Below are positions 30,818-40,365 of a stretch of 64,000 nt of DNA, piece after piece (position 1 is the stretch's first letter; the number at the start of each line of letters is the position of its first letter). The stretch is from Rhynchopus sp. YZ270_cl-10. Taxonomy: Eukaryota > Euglenozoa > Diplonemea > Diplonemida > Diplonemidae. The translations under genes and the position numbers were made by a program. The notes beneath the pieces are model-generated. The model saw only the letters and a list, made by a program, of their open reading frames with translations, was not told the origin of the DNA and ran no database searches. The stretch spans positions 310,001 through 374,000 of the forward strand of contig OZ037933.1 of assembly GCA_964035575.1 (NCBI GenBank). The letters are read 5' to 3'.

Positions 30818-32351
30818 AGTGTTGCGCTTGGGATTGGTTTACAGGGAAGCTGTAAGCAGGTATACATTCATTACCCCACCCTGACCGGGAAGGGGGGACA
30901 ACATGATTTAAAGATTCAAGAAAAGCACGTGTTTTAGCACACAACACTGGGCGTCTGCTGAATCCAATGAGCGCTGGGGCGCCGACGGAACGGAGGGAGT
31001 GCACACGATCCTTTTTCACACCAGGGAATGGGGCGCGGCGGAGTTTCGCTGTTAAAGCCCGCATGTTGGTCTTGACGATGAGCCTTTGCATGGCCCGCCC
31101 ACGCTCGCGGATATTAGAGGTCTGTTTGGCGAGGAAGACCCTTGTGCGCAATTCGAAGTCGACCGCGAGCTCGACACACGACACGTCGCGGGGTTCTTTG
31201 CTCCACTCGAGCGTAATCACCCACCACAGGAAAGCTTTCAAAGTGAACGCCTCCCTATAGGTGGAGGAAAAACTAGGTTGCAGCTTGGTCAGATATGTGC
31301 GGAAGGGGGTATCCCGTTTGGAGGCAGCAAATGTGAGATCCCAAGGATGTACAGCCGGGGCCACATCCACAGCTTTTGAGAGGGTTGTGTCGATCGTGGT
31401 GACGGCATCGAGGAGAAGAGACTGTACCGCCTTCACCGTTACCTTGCTCACATTGGAGGGTACAATGCCGTGCAGCACAAAGCAGGTGGGAAGCCCTTTG
31501 CCATAGAGGCTGATGGCCGACTCATGTAGGGCAGTGAACGCTGGTGTGTGCACTATGCTGCAGTGCCACAGTAGGTGGCGTGTGTGGCATGTAACCTGGA
31601 CGAGGCATAAGGGGCATTTATCGCTGAAGTCCGCCTCGGGGAAGCCACTGCGTTTGAGCCCTGCTGGATGGCAGAAGAGGATTCCGCCACACAGAACACG
31701 TCGCATCCGGAAAGCCTTGAGGGGGTCGTGGTATTGTAGATTGCGCCACAGGGCATTGGTGGCTCGGGTGTCAATGCCGTCGTTTATGCCGTCGTACGTA
31801 GGGCGTTTACTCTGCAGATCATCCCAGACCGCCGTACGCGCCAGAACTCGCACTTCATGGGCCCTCTTGGCTTTGTCTGTATCGATGATGGGGGTAGTCT
31901 TCGTGGTTGCAGACGTAGACGTCACTGCCTTCATCTCAGGGTCCCAGCTCACGCCACATCTGCGGGAGGCGGCGAGGACAGTCCCCACTGGACCAACTGC
32001 ATGCATAGGTGTACCCTTTGCGGCCAGGGTCTCGTACCTCTCTCTGATTTTCATGCACCTCTGGCGTATGGCGTCGTTGCGTTCCACACTGGCGGCGTAA
32101 GCTCTGAACGTCCTGCATATAACACTCGAGAGGGGGTGTGCTACGTGCGCCTTCAGGCAGAGTGTGAGTAGTGCGTCCACTGAACGGGTAAGGTAGGTGG
32201 GGCCCCAGCAGCACATCGTCACTGCCGTCGATAGTTCATTCATCACTGACCGAGGGGGCATGTTGAAGGCGGACTCGTATAACACTGAAGGGAGGATGGC
32301 AGATGTGGCAATAGACACCTTCTGGGAGAAGGAGAGCGGTGTCGCACCCAA
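30804..32351 (-). pseudogene. LINE ORF2, C-terminal part (frame-shifted)
   Basis: About 515 codons in a different frame from the endonuclease/RT part. It begins where RT-thumb-like sequence resumes (PLSFSQKVSIATSAILPSVL). A zinc knuckle CPLC-x8-H-x4-C (CPLCLVQVTCHTRHLLWHC) sits in the middle, as commonly found C-terminal to RT in LINEs. The end (QSQAQHSGVR, stop) runs into the 3' hairpin. No RNase H motif recognised. The break is most simply one indel, so this copy would not make full-length ORF2 protein unless the ribosome shifts frame. Confidence 0.75.
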
Positions 32352-35211
32352 ACATGAGAGCCCTCACGGCTGACTGGTATACCGTAGCGTTGTATCGCCC
32401 CTTGCGTCGCAGGGAGCTGTACATCATCACGCCGAGTGAGCGGAGCGACTCTGTTGTCTGGAACACATGGTTGTCCTCAGACTTCAGCTTGCATTTGTGG
32501 TTCTTCAATGATGAGAAGGCAAAGGTCTTCGCCATGTTGAGGCGCATGCCTGTGATGCGGCAGAAGTCCTCCACTCGCAGCAGGCATGCCCCCACCGAAG
32601 CTTCACTATGGCGAGACAAAAGGTATGCGTCGTCAGCAAACGACCGTACAAACGCCTCAGGTATTTCCGCTGTGACGCAGTGTGTCAGGACTGATATCAG
32701 GGCGTTGATGAGCACCACAGAGAGGGGGCACCCCTGCAGAATCCCATTCGTCACGGAGTACGCCTCTCCTACGCCGGAGGGCAGCTTGAACCGCCGTCTC
32801 AGCTTGGCGTACATCGCTCGCAGAGGTGTCATGATCCTGGGGTGAAGCCCCATCTTCTCCACAAGATCCAAGGTGAGGCCCTGTGGTACGCGGTCGAAGC
32901 ACTTCGCAAAGTCGAGCGCCAGACCGTGCAGCGGTTCGCCACCGAGCAGAGCGTCCTCCATCTGTGTGAAGACGTCATACAAGACGTCGTTCGTGCTGTG
33001 CTTTGGGCGGAAGCCATGTTGCGACGGGTGTACCCATTGTTCCTGCCATTGTTGAACTGCCTGCAGGCGTGCGCAGGCCCACAACCGGTATACCGCACTG
33101 GTCACTGTCACAGGACGTAGCTTCAAGGGGGACTGGTCTTCGCCTTTGGGAAGGAGCGTCACCAGGGCGGTCAACAGCGCTTGCGGCCACACACCGTTCG
33201 TCTCTATCGCGTTGAACACTCGGGCAAAACCGTCCAGTATGCACAGGGGCATCGCATGAAGCTCCAATGAGCGCCAGCCATCAGTTCCGCAGGCGTCCGT
33301 GCGCTTACCTTTCTTGTCAAGCGTTCTGCGCAAGTCAGCACCACTTAGCGGGTCTAGGGACATCGGGGAATGTGCGACGAAGCTGCCGAAACGTTGCTCG
33401 AAAGAGGTGAGAGTTGGCTCGGGATGGTCGTGGTCGTATAAGTTGAACACTGATTTCCATTCATCACGCAGTAGTTTGTCCATCTCCCTGTGGTTGGCCG
33501 TAAGCACGCCATCCTCGCCCCGCAGGGCGGAAATAGGAACACCCTGTTTACCCATGCACCACGCCGTGAGTTTTCGTCGTTCGCTGCTAAAATCTACCTT
33601 CAGCTTGGTGGTGTACTGCTTCTCGCGTTGTAGACGGGTGTTGCGTATCTCAAGGTTTATAAGCATCTTGGACTTGTCCAGCAGAGAGTTAAGGATCTGT
33701 AGCTGCTTTTCGAGCGCGGGTGGGATTGTCGTCTCTTCGGACCTCAGCAGTTTGAGCGTAATTGCGGTGCGGAACACTTTACCCCAGGCATTGCGCACAG
33801 GATTCTCCATCACCCCACCAGGACAAGATTCTGTCTTTGCAATGAGATCCGTGAGTTTGTATTCGAATTTAGCAAGCTGGTCCTGTCGGGGGGAAGACCC
33901 ACCAACAGACGCCGGTCGTGTAGGTGCACACATCGGCTTCAACACCGGCTGGGGAACCTTGGAGCGGCCACAGAACCCTTTGGAGAGCGTGTCACCAGCT
34001 GCCTTTGCCGCGAGCAGGAGAAACCCTTCCCCAGCCAATGCGATCGCTTCCCACGCATCGTCAATATCACCGGACGCAAGTGCAGCGGCACAGTTGTGTT
34101 GTCGTAGAAGATTCCTGCCGACTGTCTCAGCATTCACCACAATTCCAAGCTCTGGCATCTGTTTGGGAATAGTGTAACGGAGTGTCGACTCTGTAAACAC
34201 TGAGAGGCAGAGCCGTACGTTGACGGACTTGTGGCTGGGAATGCAGTTAATGCTCTGTGTCCAACAGCTATGGATGGCATGTGCGGCGACGCTATTCAGC
34301 AAGATGTAGTCGATACGGGTTCCTGCTGAGTCTTTGCGAGTGAACGTGACAGGGGGCTTGCCGTCATCCCCAGTGTTGCCCAGGAGCGCGACGTCGCACC
34401 AGTCATTGGCGAGTGCTTTCCGCAATGTTGGTGATCTTTCCACATCGGTGTTGAGGTCGCCGCACACAATCAACGGAACGTTACCCAGGGCTTCTCGAAA
34501 CTTCACAAGCACTGTGTGGAGGAGTTCTTCGCGGGAAGCAACTGTAGCTCTTGGCGTGTCACCTGACGGGGCGTACACATTCACCACATGCAGGAACAGA
34601 CGGCCGGAACCAAGCGCCACACGTGTGTGCACCACACGTTTCCGCAGCGTGGGTTTCAGAGAAGACGTCAGTTCGGTGTCCAGGAACATGATGCCCGGTC
34701 TCTTCAGCATGGTGGCCACTCCCCCACGTTCCCCAATGTGTGGACTGCGGATGCCATGGACGAGTGCGCCATCCATGGGGGGGCCCCACTCTGGGGACCA
34801 TACTGTGGTGAAGAAGTCTTGCATCTCAAATATCTTGGACTCGGTCAACTTTGTCTCTTGTAGACAGACGATATCGCACTGAAGGTCGCGGATTGTGTGC
34901 GCGTAGTTCTGCAGGGATGTGCAGTTGATCGTCGTTAGGGTAAGCGTGTTCTCAGCATCAGAGCAGCACGTACGTGAGGAGGAGGATCTATCCGTTGAAG
35001 AGGAGGAGGAAGAAGAGGAAGCAGAGGAAGAAGATGTGTCTGAGAGTGACGGAGGGAAAAAGGGGCGAGGAGAAAATGATGATGATGATGATGATGATGT
35101 GGAGGCTCGGTTTGGGAAGTGGCGGGGACCAGGGCGTGTTTCTATGCATTCGCGGGGAAGCTGCTCGTAGTTGTGGGCTGCGAGCGACTCGGGGTCACGC
35201 TTCTCGCTCCG
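32236..35211 (-). CDS. LINE ORF2, endonuclease and reverse transcriptase part
   Basis: The frame is open from directly after the ORF1 TGA to 32236 (992 codons with stop). It starts with a Ser-rich linker, then an APE endonuclease: NCTSLQ, VCLQETKLT, VNVYAP, GDLNTD, RIDYILL and SHKSVNV. RT follows with GFRPKHSTNDVLYDVF, LDFAKCFDRV, NGILQGCPLS and the catalytic FADDAYLL. The first in-frame ATG (34824) lies after NCTSLQ and the catalytic Glu of LQETKL, so initiation there would remove part of the active site. Translation past the TGA, or a non-ATG start, is therefore implied. The last ~35 codons are beyond the frameshift and not conserved-looking. Confidence 0.85.
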   Translation of the reverse strand, partial: RSEKRDPESLAAHNYEQLPRECIETRPGPRHFPNRASTSSSSSSSFSPRPFFPPSLSDTSSSSASSSSSSSSTDRSSSSRTCCSDAENTLTLTTINCTSLQNYAHTIRDLQCDIVCLQETKLTESKIFEMQDFFTTVWSPEWGPPMDGALVHGIRSPHIGERGGVATMLKRPGIMFLDTELTSSLKPTLRKRVVHTRVALGSGRLFLHVVNVYAPSGDTPRATVASREELLHTVLVKFREALGNVPLIVCGDLNTDVERSPTLRKALANDWCDVALLGNTGDDGKPPVTFTRKDSAGTRIDYILLNSVAAHAIHSCWTQSINCIPSHKSVNVRLCLSVFTESTLRYTIPKQMPELGIVVNAETVGRNLLRQHNCAAALASGDIDDAWEAIALAGEGFLLLAAKAAGDTLSKGFCGRSKVPQPVLKPMCAPTRPASVGGSSPRQDQLAKFEYKLTDLIAKTESCPGGVMENPVRNAWGKVFRTAITLKLLRSEETTIPPALEKQLQILNSLLDKSKMLINLEIRNTRLQREKQYTTKLKVDFSSERRKLTAWCMGKQGVPISALRGEDGVLTANHREMDKLLRDEWKSVFNLYDHDHPEPTLTSFEQRFGSFVAHSPMSLDPLSGADLRRTLDKKGKRTDACGTDGWRSLELHAMPLCILDGFARVFNAIETNGVWPQALLTALVTLLPKGEDQSPLKLRPVTVTSAVYRLWACARLQAVQQWQEQWVHPSQHGFRPKHSTNDVLYDVFTQMEDALLGGEPLHGLALDFAKCFDRVPQGLTLDLVEKMGLHPRIMTPLRAMYAKLRRRFKLPSGVGEAYSVTNGILQGCPLSVVLINALISVLTHCVTAEIPEAFVRSFADDAYLLSRHSEASVGACLLRVEDFCRITGMRLNMAKTFAFSSLKNHKCKLKSEDNHVFQTTESLRSLGVMMYSSLRRKGRYNATVYQSAVRALMFGCDTALLLPEGVYCHICHPPFSVIRVRLQHAPSVSDE

Positions 35212-37092
35212 TCACAACACGGGCTCTACTGTCGCCTCTGGCTCAACGACTTCCGTCTCCATCTCGGATGACTCTGATGGGAACACCAATTTGCCAGTGA
35301 ACCTGTTAGTGCGGGGGCGGTGGCTGTCCGCAGACGATGCTGGCCTGACTGTGACCATGGACTGGCCTGGGCGCTCAATGTTGGTGAAGTGCGGGGCGGT
35401 GCTCGCGGCCACGATCAGCCACGTCTGTCCTTTGCGCTTGTATGTTGCCAGCTGTGTGCATGGCCAGCTCGTGCTCTGCAGAACGGACATGACGTCTGCC
35501 GCCTCCTCGTAGTGCCGTGCACCCGACACTGTGTACCTCACCAGAGAGGGATCGTTCGACATGGGCGCGAGAGACCCGTGCAGCTCTCTGCGAACGGTGT
35601 CCAAGTCAACCCCTTGCTTCATCCTTAGGGCCAAACCCCCACTCACTCCCACAGCCAGCCCTATGCAGGAGTTGGGGTTCCGTGTGTTCAAATCTAGTGC
35701 TCTCTCGAGCGTCACGGACCGGTCCAGCCAGGCCACAGGGTACTGGTCGCCGCCACAGTGCCACTTCAGAGGCTTGAGAAAAAGCCCCTGTTTCCCCGAC
35801 AGCGACAGCAGCTGCTCCACCTTACTCACCGGTACGCGTAGGCTAATTTCATGCCCATTCCCATGTTCGTTCTCTCTGCGGAAGTAGTCCCACACGTTGC
35901 TGGGCTTCACCACGTGCTGCACTACCTTGCACAGATCTGTCAGCAGTCTCGGCATCATAATGCCAGGGTTGCGCTCCGCTTGTCTCCATGTCGTTGCATC
36001 CGCAAACTTCTCCGATAACGTGCAGATGAGTACTGCGGTGGAGGGTCGTGCATTCACGTGTACCGTCTTCGGCATCGCCTCCGTCATCTCCGTCACCCAT
36101 AGTAGGGAGTAGCACGCGTACCAAGTCTCATCGCGTTGCTGCTTGAGAGTCTTATTCTCCGACCGCAGCGTAACTGCCACACACCGCGAACAGAAGCGCT
36201 TCTTCGCGTACACGGCGATCCTCGGGAAGGCAGCCTCGTTCCGGATGTCCTCCTCGCGTGCCAGCACGGCCTCCCAAGCGAGTCTCGCCTCGTCTGCGTT
36301 ATCTGCAATGAACGCCAAGTCCATCGCCGTCATCACCAAGTCCACGTCCCGGCAAATTGGGGCGCCCCCGAATTGGCTCCGCATAAGCGAAAACGTCGTT
36401 CGTACTGTATCCGGCTCCTCCTCAGCAATGCGCCGGTACTCCGAAAACTTCTGCAGCCTCTGTTTCTGCCTGCTGCCTCTCACCACGTGTGCCCATTCCT
36501 GCGAGGGCTCCTCGCCGTCGCGTCCTTCGTCGTCGTTGACGCCATCCTCCTCTCCACGTTCACCGCGCGTGCCACTCAGCGGACTGTATCTGTTGTTTCT
36601 GTTGCTGTTGCTGTTGTTGTTGTTGCCGTTGCTGTTGCTGTTGCTGTTGCTGTTGTTGTTGTTGCTGCCGCTGTTCTTGCCGGGGACCTGCACCCATGCA
36701 GAGCGGTTTCTATTGTTGCTGCCGTTGCTGTTGCTGTTGCCGTTGCTGTTGCTGTTGCCATTGTTGTTGCTGTTGCCGTTGTTGTTGCTGTTGCTGTTTC
36801 TGTTGCTGTTTCTGTTGCTGTTTCTGTTGGAATTGTTGTTGTTGTTGTTGTTGTTGTAGTTGTTGCTGCTGCTGTTGATGTTGCTGTTGCTGCTGCCGCC
36901 GCCAAATGCGGTCCTGCTGCTGCCGTTGCTGTTATCAGCACCATGTGGGGGATTAGGCTGGGGGGCACCCAGGACACTCAGGCAGAGATCAATGCACTGT
37001 AGTGCAAGGATCTTGGTCTCCTCTGAGTTCGACGCTAGGACCAGTGCTTGCGCACGGTCGTAGGTCTCTCTGGCTTTCGCTAGGAGCGACAT
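35212..37092 (-). CDS. LINE ORF1 protein
   Basis: 626 aa from the ATG at 37092; a pyrimidine tract plus CAG (CTCTCCCCCTCAG) ends immediately before the ATG. Residues about 20-50 are helical. A long Asn/Ser run encoded by CAA/AAC-type microsatellite (36600-36900) spans about 70-170. A helical region with RFCSRC follows, and a C-terminal alpha/beta domain (about 440-590) has RRM-like alternation (SCIGLAVGVSGGLALRMKQG, QTWLIVAAS). ORF1 proteins of LINEs bind the element's RNA and form the RNP; the family relationship here is inferred from position. It ends EPVL, then TGA, in frame with ORF2. Confidence 0.7.
   Translation of the reverse strand: MSLLAKARETYDRAQALVLASNSEETKILALQCIDLCLSVLGAPQPNPPHGADNSNGSSRTAFGGGSSNSNINSSSNNYNNNNNNNNSNRNSNRNSNRNSNSNNNGNSNNNGNSNSNGNSNSNGSNNRNRSAWVQVPGKNSGSNNNNSNSNSNSNGNNNNSNSNRNNRYSPLSGTRGERGEEDGVNDDEGRDGEEPSQEWAHVVRGSRQKQRLQKFSEYRRIAEEEPDTVRTTFSLMRSQFGGAPICRDVDLVMTAMDLAFIADNADEARLAWEAVLAREEDIRNEAAFPRIAVYAKKRFCSRCVAVTLRSENKTLKQQRDETWYACYSLLWVTEMTEAMPKTVHVNARPSTAVLICTLSEKFADATTWRQAERNPGIMMPRLLTDLCKVVQHVVKPSNVWDYFRRENEHGNGHEISLRVPVSKVEQLLSLSGKQGLFLKPLKWHCGGDQYPVAWLDRSVTLERALDLNTRNPNSCIGLAVGVSGGLALRMKQGVDLDTVRRELHGSLAPMSNDPSLVRYTVSGARHYEEAADVMSVLQSTSWPCTQLATYKRKGQTWLIVAASTAPHFTNIERPGQSMVTVRPASSADSHRPRTNRFTGKLVFPSESSEMETEVVEPEATVEPVL
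36595..36905. repeat. CAA/CAG-type (GTT/GCT on plus) microsatellite in LINE ORF1
   Basis: Imperfect trinucleotide repeat encoding the Asn/Ser-rich segment. On the plus strand it reads as Leu/Val/Cys-rich nonsense. Confidence 0.9.
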
Positions 37093-37112
37093 CTGAGGGG
37101 GAGAGGACCCAG
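37093..37112 (-). promoter_or_regulatory. Probable splice acceptor directly before LINE ORF1
   Basis: Minus strand GGGTCCTCTCCCCCTCAG followed at once by ATG. It would place a spliced-leader or exon junction at the start codon. Confidence 0.45.
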
Positions 37113-37210
37113 GCAGATGCGCCACAAGGAAAGAACCGGGGGGACGGTCGTGTGGGGTGTGTGATGTGTATACCAATGAAGTACAGAAAAAAAAAAAGTT
37201 GACCAATGAA

Positions 37211-37646
37211 GTACAGAAAAAAAGGGGGGGGGGTCAGGAAAGTGTGTTCATGTGCACTCTCTATTTAAAAAAAAACCAAGAAAACTTGGTAAGAATAAAC
37301 TTATCTACCTTATTGTCGAAAGGATGGAATTTATGCAACACCACTTCGGGCGCTGTTTTTTCTTTTGCTCTCGGGAACTAGCCAAATTCTGCCAGAGAGG
37401 AAGATTCCCTGGTATACGCTCCACCCTGCAGCTCCGTGCAGGGAGGACAGAACCTCAGAACAATCTGTTTACATTTTGCTATTCAAAAAACACACAATAC
37501 ACATCCACCCCCTTCTAAAACGTTCTAACAATAGGGTGCTTTTTAACCCGAAAAAAGAAAAAAAAATCTACCGCACTTTGTGTTAGTTGGACCTCCTAAA
37601 TGGTGTCCAAAAAATGCCCACAGTATGCTCTCCCCCCTTTACTCCC
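37211..37646. other. Spacer between LINE and coiled-coil gene
   Basis: No gene or recognised repeat, apart from A-runs. Confidence 0.4.
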
Positions 37647-39044
37647 TCACGGACACTGCGCCATCTTCTGCCCCATATACCCTCTCTCCACACCTCTCCG
37701 ATGTGCCGTTACCAGGGTCGCGCCTGCACCTTCCTCCTCTTCGTCTTCTTCTCCGTATTCGGGCATGGAAATGGAGGGGAGGGTTCGGGGTGAAACACTG
37801 CGGGAGACCCGGCTGTGTGGGGGTGGTATGCCGTTGGAAGGGCCGGTGATGTTGCCGCCATCGAGAGATACTGCGGCACTGTATTTTTGAAGAAGAGATT
37901 GCGCTTTGCGCATCACATCGCGCTCGAAGAGCTTAGTAGCATTGTGCGAGGCACGTTCCGCTTCGTCAGATTTGTGATCAAAAGGAAGACTGTTGCGGCC
38001 ACGAAACTCTTCACTAACAGCTCTCGCTAGATAGCTTTGCGGGGCAGGTTCGGCAATGGTTTGCACTCCAATTGAAGACCGTTCGCATGAAATCTGTGAT
38101 GATAAGGCTTCCATCGCATTGCGGACCTCCATTTCTGCAGAAATTGCCTGCTCTGTTGTCGCTTTGTAATCATTAACCAATGCATCTGCCTTTTCCATGA
38201 CTGCCTGCTCGAACCTCGCATTTTTGTCCTGCAACGAGGTTTTCATGTGGATGCACACCATTGCGACACGTTGTCTTTCTTGTTCGGTTTCTTCTCTGGC
38301 TGCGTGAAGTTCGTTTTGAAGGTCTCTAAGGGTGTCAGACCCGGCTGAGGGGGTGCGATGGAGTAATGTGGCAAATGAAGCTGGTGTTGTGATTGTAGTG
38401 TTCGAAGCGGAGCGGCTGCCACGCTTTGCCTCAAGGAGGGCTGCATCGTGGAGATCTTGGAGGCTCTGCATTTCTAATTGGTGGTCGGAAAAGACGCCTT
38501 GGATGCTGTACTGCACTGCGGTGTGGACGTTTTCATATAAAGCGTTTGGGTCCATCGGATCCGCAGAGTCTTGCAGTTGGAGGAGCGCGGACAGGAGTTT
38601 TTCTGTGACCTGGTGGGTTCTGGTGTTGCTTTCACTTTGGTGGGTCTCATCGGGTTCTGATTCCTGCTGCATCGCGCGTTGGAGCGCCTCTAACCGAGCC
38701 TGCGCCCTTCCAGCAGCCCGCCTCTGCAACGCAGTCTCCGCCTCCATCGACGCACGATACTCCTGAAATCGATCCTCCACCTGCGCCAATAACGCTTCCT
38801 CCGTCTCCCTTCGCGCCTCAGCGACCTTCTTCTCTACCCCTTGCTTGACCTCTTTCAACTCTCTTTTCAGTCTGGCCACTTCATTGGAAGAGGAAGAAGA
38901 AGAAGAAGAAGAGGAAGTTGGTGTCACCCAATTTGAAACGCAAGGAGGCGATTCACCCCTCCGCTCCTTATACCGCTGAAGACGTGGGTGAGGAGGGTCT
39001 GGAGAGGGCTGATAGGAAGAGGGTGGGGGCGGAGGAGGGGGCAT
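37647..39044 (-). CDS. Coiled-coil protein of unknown function
   Basis: 465 aa from the ATG at 39044. A Pro-rich head (MPPPPPPPSSYQPSPDPP) and Ser run (about 44-53) precede a long coiled coil (about 54-140, heptads such as VARLKRELKEVKQGVEKKVA). Further coiled segments occur at about 210-300 and 350-385, and the end is acidic (YGEEDEEEEG). No catalytic motif, signal peptide or membrane segment is seen. It could be a cytoskeletal or basal-body scaffold, but that is only a guess from composition. A GTAACG at about 37713 could be a splice donor, which would replace the last 22 residues. Confidence 0.7.
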   Translation of the reverse strand: MPPPPPPPSSYQPSPDPPHPRLQRYKERRGESPPCVSNWVTPTSSSSSSSSSSNEVARLKRELKEVKQGVEKKVAEARRETEEALLAQVEDRFQEYRASMEAETALQRRAAGRAQARLEALQRAMQQESEPDETHQSESNTRTHQVTEKLLSALLQLQDSADPMDPNALYENVHTAVQYSIQGVFSDHQLEMQSLQDLHDAALLEAKRGSRSASNTTITTPASFATLLHRTPSAGSDTLRDLQNELHAAREETEQERQRVAMVCIHMKTSLQDKNARFEQAVMEKADALVNDYKATTEQAISAEMEVRNAMEALSSQISCERSSIGVQTIAEPAPQSYLARAVSEEFRGRNSLPFDHKSDEAERASHNATKLFERDVMRKAQSLLQKYSAAVSLDGGNITGPSNGIPPPHSRVSRSVSPRTLPSISMPEYGEEDEEEEGAGATLVTAHRRGVERGYMGQKMAQCP

Positions 39045-39311
39045 TTGTATGGAGGGAAATGCGATGTGGTGTGTTGTGTATCTGATGGGGGGGGAGTGGT
39101 GGGGGTTGTGAAGTGGGTTAGGGAAAACGTTGTCTCAGACAGTGTGCTAGAGGAGCTGATGAAGAGCTTTGAGGGGATTGTCAATGTGGAAGAAAGACGC
39201 AATAGGGGGGAAAATGATCATTTTTTCTCGTTATTTCTGTTCTTTTTCGGTTCGGTATAGACTACAGTTGAGTGTGGGTGGTGGCTGTGGTGGTGTGTAT
39301 TTGATGAGAGT

Positions 39312-39382
39312 TGCCCCATAATAACATGATACGCATCACAATACAGTACTGTATTGTGATGTGCATTATGATGGGGTAATTA
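39312..39382. repeat. Near-perfect palindrome
   Basis: Arms GCCCCATAATAACATGATAC and its imperfect complement meet at CAATACAGTACTGTATTG. It lies between two genes and could form a 35-bp stem or be a tiny fold-back transposon. Confidence 0.8.
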
Positions 39383-39643
39383 TCTAATACAGCCAACCAC
39401 TAAGGGGTGTTAGTGAGCGGTGAGTGTCCTGTCTTCTGCCGCAAAGGGGAAAAGACTGGGGTTGTTTATGCGCTCAAAAAAAAAAAAAAAAAGAGAAGCT
39501 GGAAGTGCGAAACGCCTCACCGTACATCCGCGGACGACACTACTTCCCTACGGGTTATCAAACAGTCTACGCCCCGTGTCTGTTCAAAGATATGTATATG
39601 GTTCCTTTGAATGCAAAGCACTCTCGTTGAGACCTATTTTTTT

Positions 39644-40195
39644 TTACTGTTTGGCATCCTCCATCTTCTTCTCAACTTCAAAGTCTTGCTTCACTTTCGC
39701 AATCTTTAGAAATATTTCTTTAAGCTTCGGGTGTTCTTTAAGAATTTGCTCTGCACGCTCTGGTTCACGCGCTATCGACTGGAAGTGGGCTGCGTTTTCC
39801 ATATCTTGAAGATCTTCTATGAGAGAGGGGTCACGACGAACAAATGGCAGCATCTGCATAACGTGCGCTTCGTCAAACCCTGGGGTGCCGCGAAGACGGG
39901 ACACAAGCTTTTTATCTTCGTAGTGGCTGGACGCCTTGGTGCTGCTGTCCTTGTCGCTCGGTGTGTTGATGCCGTAGGGCCCCACCTTACGCACCTTATC
40001 CTCCTCAGCCTCCTCAGGCTCAGGCGTGTCCACCAAAACAAACCCGGTCTCCTCCAGATCCCCCTGCATCGCCCGCTCCGCCCTCTGTGCGTGCTCCATC
40101 AATGCCTTCCGAGCCTGCAGACGGCGCTCCTGAGGGGTTGGTGGTTTCTCCTGAGCACACCGACGGAGCTGGGAGGTCAGGGCTCGTCGCAGCAT
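39644..40195 (-). CDS. STI1-like small protein, probably mitochondrial
   Basis: 183 aa from the ATG at 40195. The N-terminus (MLRRALTSQLRRCAQ) is Arg-rich without acids, like a mitochondrial targeting peptide. The middle is acidic. The C-terminal third, with RRDPSLIEDLQDME and EHPKLKEIF, has the DP-type spacing of STI1/Sti1 repeats found in chaperone cofactors. The function is therefore possibly client or chaperone binding in mitochondria; this is inference. A CCCCCCCTCAG acceptor lies 25 nt upstream of the ATG. Confidence 0.6.
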   Translation of the reverse strand: MLRRALTSQLRRCAQEKPPTPQERRLQARKALMEHAQRAERAMQGDLEETGFVLVDTPEPEEAEEDKVRKVGPYGINTPSDKDSSTKASSHYEDKKLVSRLRGTPGFDEAHVMQMLPFVRRDPSLIEDLQDMENAAHFQSIAREPERAEQILKEHPKLKEIFLKIAKVKQDFEVEKKMEDAKQ

Positions 40196-40219
40196 TGTTG
40201 TTTTTTTAGGTGGTTGTTT

Positions 40220-40231
40220 CTGAGGGGGGTT
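40220..40231 (-). promoter_or_regulatory. Probable splice acceptor of the STI1-like gene
   Basis: Minus strand AACCCCCCCTCAG, 24 nt before the ATG at 40195. Confidence 0.55.
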
Positions 40232-40245
40232 TGATTAACTAAATA

Positions 40246-40365
40246 TTGGTGTGTATCACCCAAAACGGATTCCCCCCCCGAAGGTGCTCCGCAAATCTTA
40301 ATATAGCCCGAAACAGTTCTCCGTGGTTCTTCCGTGGGTTGTCCGTACCCCCTGAATCACACCAA
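40246..40365. mobile_element. MITE with TTGGTGTG...CACACCAA ends, copy 1
   Basis: 120 bp flanked by AAATA on each side (40241-40245, 40366-40370). The interior shares CAGTTCTCCGTGGTT and GGTTGTCCGTACCCCCTGAA with the copy at 48012-48143. Confidence 0.75.

Larger units (their letters stand above)
30748..37210 (-). mobile_element. APE-type non-LTR retrotransposon (LINE), nearly complete
   Basis: About 6.4 kb read on the minus strand: ORF1 (37092-35212), then the endonuclease/reverse transcriptase frame, and a 3' tail ending near 30748. ORF1 and ORF2 are in the same frame, parted by one TGA. ORF2 is broken once by a frameshift near 32300-32355. The 3' tail forms the hairpin ACTCCG...CGGAGT around GGGGTTCGATAACCC, and the ORF2 stop codon lies inside it. 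The tail ends T-rich instead of in poly(A). Copies of the tail alone are dispersed through the window (family A). I found no target duplication. The 5' end is set at a doubled ACCAATGAAGTACAG motif (37171-37220) and is uncertain. Clade not determined. Confidence 0.85.

Noticed and set aside
36143-37002. Leu/Val-rich plus-strand frame over the LINE ORF1 microsatellite
   Set aside because: It is the complement of the Asn-rich CAA repeat; it has no start context or homology-like features.
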